From the IMG/VR virus record IMGVR_UViG_3300045996_000852, positions 101,393-165,392 of that record: a stretch of DNA of 64,000 nucleotides, one strand, 5' to 3'. The notes beneath the pieces were generated by a model. It was not told the origin of the DNA. It did not search any database and saw nothing but the letters and a program-made list of their open reading frames with translations. This document shows, one piece after another, positions 58,202 through 63,846 of this stretch (position 1 is the stretch's first letter; every line of letters begins with the position of its first letter). The position numbers were made by a program, and so were the translations under genes. The DNA comes from a virus.

Positions 58202-59308
58202 ATGTCTTGTGATAATGATTGCGGTTCAGCTACAGTTGTTAATAATCCTTGTGATTATGATAATTGCGGTTGCCTGAACCCGACTACTTTTAAATGCACA
58301 ACATACAGTGGTCCTGACCTTGTATATGTTGCCAAGAACGGAGATGACGGAGATGTTATCTTAGGTAAGATAGATGCCCTGTTTGAAGACTTAATTTCAA
58401 ACAAAGGTAAGGTATTGGTTGATGGTGATGATTCTTGTACTAAACTTCTTGAAGATGCTCTTGATGCTGGTACTAATATCAGCTTACAAGTTGTAGGAAC
58501 AGGTTGTAACAGAAAGTTAAGAATTGACTCTACAACTGGTGGTGTTGCTGTTGACGTAAATGCTAAGGTATCTGCAAATGATAATACTTCTGGTTATTTA
58601 CATGCAAAGACTCAGGATGGTGATTTCATTCAGAGGTCTATTATCAACCCGGGTGGTAACGAAAAATTACAATTTGATGTTGTCATAAGCTCTCTTGTAT
58701 CTGCTGATTCAGGTAATCTACTTGCTGTAGGTACTGACGGTAAATTAAAGACTGCATTTACTGAAGCTGATGGTTCTGAAACAAAGGTTTTAGAAGGTAC
58801 AGGTATTGTTATAACTGGTGCAGGTACTACTACTGACCCTTATGTGTTCTCTACAAATGCATCAATATATGCAAAGAGACCTTGTTTTGATGGGGTTTGG
58901 AGAGATGTTACCGTTGCTAATATTACAAATCCAAACGTGACTGTTACTTCTGGTAAGGTTCAATACAGATACAGACATGATGGTACTATAGAATTTAGAG
59001 GAAATGTTACTTACGGCGTTGCATTTGGTAACTATGCTTCAAGTAATAGAATGTACACAATTACTATAGGAAGTATTCCTACAACTTGTGTAACATCCAA
59101 TGAGCAAACTGGAACATTTAACCTGAAGAGTATGCATCATATTGATATACCTCAGGCTTCTTCTGACCAAATTACTCAACAATACGGATATGTTATCCGT
59201 AAGTCAGGTGCTAATCTGATAGTAGAATTCCAGTCATCATTTACTAACAACACTTCAAAATCTGTTGTGGTGAGCTTTGATGGTGCTGTGGTTCATCCAA
59301 ATGTTTAA
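58202..59308 (+). CDS. Putative tail fibre
   Basis: A 368-residue protein: a Cys-rich N-terminal 40 residues related to 55783-56973, a middle of short beta repeats, and a C-terminal beta domain (about 235-368) that could bind receptors. Last gene before a terminator. Confidence 0.65.
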   Translation: MSCDNDCGSATVVNNPCDYDNCGCLNPTTFKCTTYSGPDLVYVAKNGDDGDVILGKIDALFEDLISNKGKVLVDGDDSCTKLLEDALDAGTNISLQVVGTGCNRKLRIDSTTGGVAVDVNAKVSANDNTSGYLHAKTQDGDFIQRSIINPGGNEKLQFDVVISSLVSADSGNLLAVGTDGKLKTAFTEADGSETKVLEGTGIVITGAGTTTDPYVFSTNASIYAKRPCFDGVWRDVTVANITNPNVTVTSGKVQYRYRHDGTIEFRGNVTYGVAFGNYASSNRMYTITIGSIPTTCVTSNEQTGTFNLKSMHHIDIPQASSDQITQQYGYVIRKSGANLIVEFQSSFTNNTSKSVVVSFDGAVVHPNV

Positions 59309-59337
59309 AAACCCTTGGTTGTTGGTTTCCGAGAAGG

Positions 59338-59372
59338 TTAACCGGGGATGTCTATCCTCGGTTTTATTTTTA
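59338..59372 (+). terminator. Rho-independent terminator
   Basis: AACCGGGGAT-GTCT-ATCCTCGGTT, 10 pairs, followed by TTATTTTT. It ends the tail operon. Confidence 0.85.
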
Positions 59373-59390
59373 AAATTATAAAATAACTGT

Positions 59391-59864
59391 ATGTTAAAAT
59401 ACCTCCTGAACAAAGAAACTACAGTAATAGGGAAAATAAAGAATGTATTTGCAGGATTCACTTTCTGTTTACTATGGGTAACGTTTGTGAAGCTCCTTAT
59501 TAATACTTTATATGGAGTCCCTATACTTCAAATAGACCCTGCTTTTCCACCCGGGATACCTTATATATTCTTTTGGGGAGTAATAGCAGCACCCTTATGG
59601 GAAGAAGCAGCATATAGATATTTCCCAATGAAGGTTGTACAAAAATTTGGTATGGAACTTCTAATGCCAGTAATGATATTAAGTTCTATTATTTTTGGAT
59701 GGGGACATGGACTTGGATTCATCTCTATACTAATTCAAGGGGTCTGTGGATTCATAATGAATTGTGTTTATGTAAAAAATGGAATGTCCTACTGGTCCTC
59801 TGTATCCTTACATGCTATGTGGAATTTTCAAGTAGAATTTGGATTACCTTATTTTTTAAATTAG
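59391..59864 (+). CDS. CPBP family intramembrane metalloprotease
   Basis: A 157-residue membrane protein with four or so hydrophobic segments. It has the CPBP (CAAX protease / Abi) motifs: EE-x3-R at Glu71-Glu72-Arg76, His106 in GWGHG, and His141/Asn145 in HAMWN. Relatives cleave within membranes and some protect against bacteriocins. Its target here is unknown. Confidence 0.8.
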   Translation: MLKYLLNKETTVIGKIKNVFAGFTFCLLWVTFVKLLINTLYGVPILQIDPAFPPGIPYIFFWGVIAAPLWEEAAYRYFPMKVVQKFGMELLMPVMILSSIIFGWGHGLGFISILIQGVCGFIMNCVYVKNGMSYWSSVSLHAMWNFQVEFGLPYFLN

Positions 59865-59870
59865 TAAAAT

Positions 59871-59993
59871 ATGACACCTGAACAAATGGAAAAAGAGATC
59901 AAGAAGCTTTCAAAGAAGGTTTGCTGTCTCACTAAAATTATTAATGATAACAATTTGACTACCTCCACAACTACCACTACAACATCGGCTTAA
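59871..59993 (+). CDS. Small coiled-coil peptide with Thr tail
   Basis: A 40-codon frame: a Lys/Glu helix with Cys-Cys in the middle, then TTSTTTTTTSA. The Thr tail links it to the virion proteins upstream, so it may be a small structural protein. Confidence 0.6.
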   Translation: MTPEQMEKEIKKLSKKVCCLTKIINDNNLTTSTTTTTTSA

Positions 59994-60021
59994 AAATAAT
60001 TTTTAAAAAGTTGCTCAAATA

Positions 60022-60053
60022 TTTGGTGGTTTGGAATAAAAGTTGTATTATTG
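60022..60053 (+). promoter_or_regulatory. Promoter of tRNA operon 1
   Basis: TTTG (60022-60025) in ATTTGGTGGTTTGG, 20 bases, then GTATTATTGTATTG (-7 box TATTATTG, 60046-60053). Almost the same sequence precedes operon 2. The leader ATG is 8 bases after the box, so translation may start at or near the RNA 5' end. Confidence 0.75.
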
Positions 60054-60060
60054 TATTGTC

Positions 60061-60153
60061 ATGAAAAAGAATCGTCAACATACGTGGTTTACCTTTACTC
60101 AGTGTCCGTTTGGATATTGTGAGGGTTGCCCTGTATGTACGATTATGAGATAA
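60061..60153 (+). CDS. Attenuator leader peptide of tRNA operon 1
   Basis: A 30-codon frame with TAA stop. Residues 5-17 are RQHTWFTFTQCPF; every one is Arg, Gln, His, Thr, Trp, Phe, Cys or Pro, exactly the eight identities of the tRNAs that follow. The codons (CGT, CAA, CAT, TGG, TTT, TGT, CCG and Thr codons) are readable by those tRNAs. The 3' half overlaps attenuator regions 1 and 2. A direct protein function is unlikely. Confidence 0.75.
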   Translation: MKKNRQHTWFTFTQCPFGYCEGCPVCTIMR

Positions 60154-60208
60154 ATATTTTCAAAGTTGTATACCTCAAGGAATCCTCACAGAAATGTGGG
60201 GATTTTTT
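60098..60208 (+). promoter_or_regulatory. Transcription attenuator of tRNA operon 1
   Basis: Hairpin 1:2 is CTCAGTGTCC (60098-60107) with GGATAT and TGAG (60112-60123). Antiterminator 2:3 is TGTGAGGGTT (60118-60127) with AATCCTCACA (60181-60190), 10 pairs. Terminator 3:4 is AATCCTCACA-GAAA-TGTGGGGATT plus TTTT (60181-60208). The 2:3 and 3:4 folds exclude each other. A ribosome stalled in the test codons would cover region 1 and favour 2:3. Confidence 0.8.
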
Positions 60209-60215
60209 GTTATAA

Positions 60216-60289
60216 CTAGTTGTAGTTCAGCCCGGTAGAACACTTGCTTTGGGAGCAAGGGGTCGTAGGTTCGAATCCTGCCAGCTAGA
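60216..60289 (+). tRNA. tRNA-Pro (TGG)
   Basis: Acceptor CTAGTTG/CAGCTAG, anticodon stem CTTGC/GCAAG, loop TTTGGGA, T loop TTCGAAT. First tRNA after attenuator 1. No encoded CCA. Confidence 0.9.
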
Positions 60290-60351
60290 CAAAAGTCAAT
60301 GTATATGTTTACAAGTTAACTTAAAAGTAAACTTATAAGTTGACGAAATAA

Positions 60352-60422
60352 GTCTCCGTGTCCGAGTGGTTAGGAAGAGGTCTGCAAAACCTTGCACACC
60401 AGTTCGAATCTGGTCGGGGATT
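60352..60422 (+). tRNA. tRNA-Cys (GCA)
   Basis: Acceptor GTCTCCG/CGGGGAT with wobble pairs, loop CTGCAAA, T arm ACCAG-TTCGAAT-CTGGT. No encoded CCA. Confidence 0.9.
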
Positions 60423-60423
60423 C

Positions 60424-60487
60424 AAAAGATTGTTCCTTTAAAAAGGAAGACGAGTGAAAGTGGATAGCGGTCTCCACCAATCTTTTT
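60424..60487 (+). ncRNA. Stem-closed spacer between tRNAs
   Basis: AAAAGATTG pairs with CAATCTTTT and encloses TTCC/GGAA and GTGGA/TCCAC hairpins. It fills the space between tRNA-Cys and tRNA-Thr. It may guide processing. Confidence 0.4.
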
Positions 60488-60491
60488 ATAA

Positions 60492-60564
60492 GCCGTGGTA
60501 GCTCAACTGGTAGAGCACCTGCCTTGTAAGCAGGGGGTTGGAAGTTCGATTCTTCTCCACGGCT
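60492..60564 (+). tRNA. tRNA-Thr (TGT)
   Basis: Acceptor GCCGTGG/CCACGGC, anticodon stem CCTGC/GCAGG, loop CTTGTAA. No encoded CCA. Confidence 0.95.
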
Positions 60565-60663
60565 CTTGGACTATTGTAAAAGATGGTCCCGGAAGGTTGC
60601 CGAATGAAATAACCTCTCCTTATGGGAGTATCCGAAGTGCGGATAGTGAAAAGTCGGAGCTAA

Positions 60664-60736
60664 GGTGCAGTAGCATAGCTGGTCTGTGCAGGGGACTGAA
60701 AATCCCAAGGTGTGAGTTCGACCCTCACCTGTACCA
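60664..60736 (+). tRNA. tRNA-Phe (GAA)
   Basis: Acceptor GGTGCAG/CTGTACC, loop CTGAAAA, T arm GTGAG-TTCGACC-CTCAC. The top pair of the anticodon stem is G-A. No encoded CCA. Confidence 0.9.
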
Positions 60737-60744
60737 CTTAATAT

Positions 60745-60815
60745 ACGTGTGTGGTGAAATGGTATCATGACGGTCTCCAAAACCGTTGTTGGGAGTTCGA
60801 ATCTCTCCATACGTG
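60745..60815 (+). tRNA. tRNA-Trp (CCA)
   Basis: Acceptor ACGTGTG/CATACGT, anticodon stem ACGGT/ACCGT, loop CTCCAAA, discriminator G. Confidence 0.9.
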
Positions 60816-60875
60816 CTGAATGTTGCATATTTTACACATTTCCTGTATTTTTGTGTATTATATGAAACATTATAT

Positions 60876-60946
60876 TTCTCTCTGGTGTAATGGTAACATA
60901 TCAGATTTTGGCTCTGATGTTCAAGGTTCGACCCCTTGGGGAGAAA
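60876..60946 (+). tRNA. tRNA-Gln (TTG)
   Basis: Acceptor TTCTCTC/GGGAGAA, anticodon stem TCAGA/TCTGA, loop TTTTGGC, T arm CAAGG-TTCGACC-CCTTG. Confidence 0.9.
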
Positions 60947-60948
60947 CT

Positions 60949-61019
60949 GTGGCTGTAGCTTAATGGTAAAGTGGTAGTTTGTGGCACTACTGATGGGAGT
61001 TCGATTCTCCTCAGTCACC
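60949..61019 (+). tRNA. tRNA-His (GTG)
   Basis: Acceptor GTGGCTG/CAGTCAC, anticodon stem GTAGT/ACTAC, loop TTGTGGC, discriminator C. Confidence 0.9.
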
Positions 61020-61061
61020 CAACATGTACTAATTTATTACAAATTAGTAGATATTAGTAAG

Positions 61062-61134
61062 GCACTTTTAGTTTAACTGGATAGAATATGGGGCTACGGA
61101 CCCCAAGGTACTTGTTCGAATCAGGTAAGGTGCT
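61062..61134 (+). tRNA. tRNA-Arg (ACG)
   Basis: Acceptor GCACTTT/AAGGTGC, anticodon stem TGGGG/CCCCA, loop CTACGGA. Reads CGT, the Arg codon at position 5 of leader 1. Last tRNA of operon 1. Confidence 0.9.
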
Positions 61135-61165
61135 CAAAAATATTTTTAAAAAATATGAAGAAAAA

Positions 61166-61197
61166 TTTGGTAGTTTGGCATATTCTTCGTATTATTG
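61166..61197 (+). promoter_or_regulatory. Promoter of tRNA operon 2
   Basis: TTTG (61166-61169) in ATTTGGTAGTTTGG, 20 bases, then GTATTATTGTATTG (-7 box 61190-61197). Nearly identical to the operon 1 promoter in both boxes and in spacing. Confidence 0.75.
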
Positions 61198-61227
61198 TAT
61201 TGTAATTAAAAACAGACAAAGCAACAA

Positions 61228-61323
61228 ATGTTACATTCTTATATGATAGTGGATAATGGGATTAACCTAAGAGGTGCGGAGAAATCTGCCTCAGGGTTCC
61301 TATTGTCTGATATTATCGTATAA
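61228..61323 (+). CDS. Attenuator leader peptide of tRNA operon 2
   Basis: A 31-codon frame with TAA stop. Residues 6-19 read MIVDNGINLRGAEK: Met, Ile, Val, Asp, Asn, Gly, Arg, Glu and Lys, the same set as the tRNAs seen in operon 2, plus one Leu and one Ala. Codons include ATA (Ile2), ATT, AGA (tRNA-Arg TCT), GGG and GGT (both tRNA-Gly species) and AAA. The frame overlaps attenuator regions 1 and 2. Confidence 0.75.
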   Translation: MLHSYMIVDNGINLRGAEKSASGFLLSDIIV

Positions 61324-61380
61324 GATAAATATAGATCAGATTAAAAGAACCCTGAGGCTCCTAAGCTTCGGGGTTTTTTG
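61271..61380 (+). promoter_or_regulatory. Transcription attenuator of tRNA operon 2
   Basis: Hairpin 1:2: GAG-GT-GCGGA (61271-61280), loop GAAA, TCTGC-CTC (61285-61292). Antiterminator 2:3: GCCTCAGGGTTC (61288-61299) is an exact complement of GAACCCTGAGGC (61347-61358). Terminator 3:4: AACCCTGAGGCT-CCTA-AGCTTCGGGGTT, 12 pairs, then TTTTT (61348-61380). The folds are mutually exclusive. Same layout as operon 1. Confidence 0.85.
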
Positions 61381-61386
61381 TTTTAT

Positions 61387-61459
61387 ACCCTCGGAGCTTA
61401 TGTGGACAAGCTGCTCACTTTTAATGAGAGGATAGTAGGTTCGAATCCTATCGGGGGTA
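61387..61459 (+). tRNA. tRNA-Lys (TTT)
   Basis: Acceptor ACCCTCG/CGGGGGT, loop CTTTTAA, T arm GTAGG-TTCGAAT-CCTAT. It starts 7 bases after the attenuator terminator. Top anticodon-stem pair is G-A. Confidence 0.85.
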
Positions 61460-61497
61460 CATATGAAACAATTCGTGATTTGCGGATTGCGGATTAT

Positions 61498-61570
61498 GCT
61501 CCTATAGCTTAATCGGTAGAGTACCTGACTCTTAATCAGGGGGTTCTGAGTTCGAGTCTCAGTGGGAGCA
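61498..61570 (+). tRNA. tRNA-Lys (CTT)
   Basis: Acceptor GCTCCTA/TGGGAGC, anticodon stem CCTGA/TCAGG, loop CTCTTAA. Confidence 0.95.
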
Positions 61571-61611
61571 CTTTAACATTTACTTAGTTCTTATAGTTCT
61601 TATATTTAGAT

Positions 61612-61785
61612 ATGAGAATCTATATAGGAATCAGAAAACCAAGTAAAGATAGAAAAGGAAACATTGGAACTACTTGGGAAGAACAAGTTAATGGTAGTTA
61701 CATATGTAAAGAAACAAGAAAAGTGCTTAAACAATGGCAAATTGAAAATGATTTTAGATTAGGTTATTTAGAAATAGTTCCTTAA
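61612..61785 (+). CDS. Small basic protein overlapping tRNA-Val
   Basis: A 57-codon frame of basic character with several aromatic residues. Its last three codons and stop lie in the acceptor of tRNA-Val. A TTCTTATATTTA sequence just upstream resembles a -7 box. Function unknown. Confidence 0.55.
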   Translation: MRIYIGIRKPSKDRKGNIGTTWEEQVNGSYICKETRKVLKQWQIENDFRLGYLEIVP

Positions 61786-61848
61786 CTCAGTTGGTAGAGT
61801 GTCATCTTTACATGGTGAAAGTCGTCAGTTCGAGCCTGACAGGAACTA
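61776..61848 (+). tRNA. tRNA-Val (TAC)
   Basis: Acceptor AGTTCCT/AGGAACT, anticodon stem TCATC/GGTGA, loop TTTACAT, T arm GTCAG-TTCGAGC-CTGAC. Confidence 0.9.
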
Positions 61849-61940
61849 CAAAAGGGTGCTGTGAATAATGAAGTTAATAAACAGGACTGCCTCGTTTCTG
61901 GAATGGTCGTTGGGTAGCTGATGACATCCTTACTTCACTT

Positions 61941-62012
61941 GGTCCCATAGTTAAATGGATATAACTTCTGCCTTCTAAGCAGATATTCGTGGTTCGATTC
62001 CACGTGGGACTA
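61941..62012 (+). tRNA. tRNA-Arg (TCT)
   Basis: Acceptor GGTCCCA/TGGGACT, anticodon stem TCTGC/GCAGA, loop CTTCTAA. Reads AGA, present in leader 2. Confidence 0.9.
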
Positions 62013-62022
62013 CAAATAATAT

Positions 62023-62096
62023 TCCCCTGAAGCTTAAGTGGTATAAGCTACTGCCTGTTAAGCAGAAGATAGTTGGTTCGAGTCCAATTGGGGGAG
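62023..62096 (+). tRNA. tRNA-Asn (GTT)
   Basis: Acceptor TCCCCTG/TGGGGGA, anticodon stem with CTGC/GCAG, loop CTGTTAA, discriminator G. Confidence 0.9.
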
Positions 62097-62113
62097 CATA
62101 AAAAAAACCAAAC

Positions 62114-62395
62114 ATGGATAATATATTTTCCAAAGGTGATAAATATGTTCACTTTAAAGAAGACGGTACTATTGTAACAGGAGAAGTTAAATCAGTAGTA
62201 TTAAGTCAGGTTTCGGATTTAACTGGATTTTGTTATGAGGTGATAAATCTTGAAACACAAGATAATAAAATATTATCAATAGGTCAGACAAAAGGAAGGA
62301 TTCATAAATTAAATCATACTATGACTCCCGAAGAGAAAGATAAATTTAATAGGGGTGAATTTGTAGATAATACTCCTTGTAGAAGAGAAAATTAA
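62114..62395 (+). CDS. Hypothetical protein inside tRNA operon
   Basis: A 93-residue soluble protein. The N-terminal half (GDKYVHFKEDGTIVTGEV) suggests a small barrel, perhaps RNA-binding; the C-terminus is charged. Leader has AAACCAAACATG. Function unknown. Confidence 0.65.
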   Translation: MDNIFSKGDKYVHFKEDGTIVTGEVKSVVLSQVSDLTGFCYEVINLETQDNKILSIGQTKGRIHKLNHTMTPEEKDKFNRGEFVDNTPCRREN

Positions 62396-62398
62396 TAT

Positions 62399-62470
62399 TG
62401 CGAGGTAGAGCAGCGGTAGCTCGGAAGGCTCATAACCTTTAGGTCGGGGGTTCGATTCCCTCCCTCGCTA
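62399..62470 (+). tRNA. Initiator-like tRNA-Met (CAT)
   Basis: Positions 1 and 72 are T and T, unpaired, above GCGAGG/CCTCGC. The D arm (TAGAGCAGCGGTAGCTC) and GGCTCATAACC loop closely follow bacterial initiator tRNA. The anticodon stem has two, not three, G-C pairs. No encoded CCA. Confidence 0.8.
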
Positions 62471-62477
62471 CAAATAT

Positions 62478-62550
62478 TGTGAGGTGCTTGTAACGGTAAC
62501 TGGTCAGGCTCATATCCTGAACGATGTCGGTTCGAATCCGACTCTCGCAA
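62478..62550 (+). tRNA. tRNA with CAT anticodon (Met or Ile2)
   Basis: Acceptor TGTGAGG/TCTCGCA, anticodon stem TCAGG/CCTGA, loop CTCATAT, T arm GTCGG-TTCGAAT-CCGAC. The D stem is weak. Elongator Met and lysidine-type Ile2 cannot be told apart by eye. Confidence 0.85.
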
Positions 62551-62551
62551 C

Positions 62552-62722
62552 ATGAGATTTTTACTGCTTATGATATTCTTTATTTCCTGTAGAAATGGAG
62601 AGTATAAACCAAATCACATAGATGGTGTCTATGTAAAAAATAAACACAATGGAAAAGTACTTCAAAACAGTGGAAGGAAAGTATGTGAATATTGTGAAGC
62701 ATACTTTGGAACAACTAAATAA
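62552..62722 (+). CDS. Possible small lipoprotein overlapping DUF458 gene
   Basis: A 56-codon frame with a hydrophobic N-terminus ending Phe-Ile-Ser-Cys13, lipobox-like. It overlaps 62649-63134 by 74 bases in another frame, so only the first part is independent. Confidence 0.35.
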   Translation: MRFLLLMIFFISCRNGEYKPNHIDGVYVKNKHNGKVLQNSGRKVCEYCEAYFGTTK

Positions 62723-63134
62723 GTGGGATGATTTGAGAATCTATGTTGGTACAGACTCTCAAAGTGAAAGTGATTTTACAATGTATGCTACTACAATCTG
62801 TTTTAGGTATGGTAATAGAGGTGCTCACTATATTGTATTCAAGGAAAAAGTTCCAAGAGTTCGTGTAGAATACATGAGATTATACGATGAAGGTTTAAGA
62901 ACATTAGCTGCTTCTAAATTCTTGAATGATGAATTACAAATATTCCCATTCCTAGAGTTTGACTATGCTGATGTTAAGAAAACTGTTTCTTCAAACTTAG
63001 TTAGTGTATTTAAAGGTTATCAGAATGCAAGATTCAAGTCAGAAGAAATGATTGCTACAAGAGCAGCAAATCATGAGTGTAGAAAGGAAAGTAATATGTT
63101 CAATCTTGAAGAAGCATTGAAACAAGCAGCTTAA
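62649..63134 (+). CDS. DUF458/YkuK-like RNase H-fold protein
   Basis: A 161-residue protein. RIYVGTDSQ (30-38) followed by a strand and hairpin matches the DUF458 (YkuK) family, predicted to have an RNase H-like fold with the Asp as an active-site residue. Being inside a tRNA operon, an RNA-processing role is conceivable, but activity is unproven for the family. Confidence 0.7.
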   Translation: MEKYFKTVEGKYVNIVKHTLEQLNKWDDLRIYVGTDSQSESDFTMYATTICFRYGNRGAHYIVFKEKVPRVRVEYMRLYDEGLRTLAASKFLNDELQIFPFLEFDYADVKKTVSSNLVSVFKGYQNARFKSEEMIATRAANHECRKESNMFNLEEALKQAA

Positions 63135-63240
63135 TACCGTATCGGGTTTTGTGGTATAAGGAGACCCTGCCTTATTGTCGAAAGACGGATAAGAAAAACC
63201 ACTTTAAATATCTCCCATAGAAGGTGCTTGCGGTGACCTT
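63135..63240 (+). other. Structured non-coding spacer
   Basis: No gene found. GTGGT/ACCAC encloses a TTATTGTC-GAAA-GACGGATAA hairpin, followed by AGAAGGT/ACCTTCT. It precedes tRNA-Gly. Confidence 0.45.
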
Positions 63241-63246
63241 CTCTAA

Positions 63247-63318
63247 GCAGGAATGGTGTCAATGGTAACACACAAGACTTCCACTCTTGGGTTGAGAGTT
63301 CGAATCTCTTTTCCTGCT
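63247..63318 (+). tRNA. tRNA-Gly (TCC)
   Basis: Acceptor GCAGGAA/TTCCTGC, anticodon stem CAAGA/TCTTG, loop CTTCCAC. Confidence 0.9.
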
Positions 63319-63407
63319 CAGGTCAGTTTGATTGTTCTGCGTGTAGTTAAAAACAATCTTGTAGTCGGATGGTAACTCCCCAAAATGTTATCGGATGACT
63401 ACTCCTT

Positions 63408-63480
63408 GCAGTAGTAGCTCAATTGGTAGAGTGCCACCTTGCCAAGGTGGAAGTTGACAGTTCGAATCTGTTCTACTGCT
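63408..63480 (+). tRNA. tRNA-Gly (GCC)
   Basis: Acceptor GCAGTAG/CTACTGC, anticodon stem CCACC/GGTGG, loop TTGCCAA. Confidence 0.95.
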
Positions 63481-63481
63481 C

Positions 63482-63598
63482 AATTAACTTATGACAGTGA
63501 AACTGTCGGGGTCCGTAAGTATCTACGTAACCATCCGTAGTGAACGTCCGGGTGATGATGTCCAGACCCTTGAGGACTTATCAACCTATGTTAATTAT
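63482..63598 (+). ncRNA. Stem-closed spacer between tRNAs
   Basis: AATTAAC pairs with GTTAATT, enclosing a GACAGT-GAA-ACTGTC hairpin and further pairing. It fills the space between tRNA-Gly and tRNA-Glu. A reading frame across it and two tRNAs is treated as chance. Confidence 0.4.
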
Positions 63599-63600
63599 CT

Positions 63601-63673
63601 GCCCCTATCGTCTAGTGGTCTAGGATACACGACTTTCTATCGAGTGACACGGGTTCGAATCCCGTTGGGGGTA
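63601..63673 (+). tRNA. tRNA-Glu (TTC)
   Basis: Acceptor GCCCCTA/TGGGGGT, loop CTTTCTA, T arm ACGGG-TTCGAAT-CCCGT. One A-A mismatch in the anticodon stem. Confidence 0.85.
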
Positions 63674-63678
63674 CATTT

Positions 63679-63750
63679 CGAGGTATGGTTGAATGGTACA
63701 ATGCCGGATTGTCAATCCGTGTGGTACGGGTTCGAATCCCGTTATCTCGG
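63679..63750 (+). tRNA. tRNA-Asp (GTC)
   Basis: Acceptor CGAGGTA/TATCTCG, loop TTGTCAA, T arm ACGGG-TTCGAAT-CCCGT, discriminator G. Confidence 0.9.
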
Positions 63751-63756
63751 CTTAAT

Positions 63757-63842
63757 CGTCCTACTCCTCCTGTGGAATCTATCCACGAAGCAACTGAGGC
63801 TAGGTTGTGATACAGTAACCACTGTAGGGAGGACGTAGGACA
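63757..63842 (+). ncRNA. Stem-closed spacer between tRNAs
   Basis: GTCCTACTCCTCC pairs with GGAGGACGTAGGAC (one bulge) and encloses a GTGGA/TCCAC hairpin. It fills the space between tRNA-Asp and the next tRNA. Confidence 0.5.
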
Positions 63843-63846
63843 AAAT

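Noticed and set aside
60061-60153. Reading the first leader frame as a zinc-binding mini-protein because of its four Cys
   Set aside because: The Cys positions could bind zinc, but the overlap with alternative RNA folds, the promoter spacing and the match to downstream tRNAs explain the sequence better.
60495-61018. Long reading frames on both strands across the tRNA genes (60495-60770 plus; 60571-60828 and 60725-61018 minus)
   Set aside because: They run through several complete tRNAs and their peptide sequence is just translated tRNA arms, a known source of false genes.
63491-63838. Plus-strand frame of 115 codons
   Set aside because: It covers tRNA-Glu, tRNA-Asp and structured spacers; no independent coding signal.
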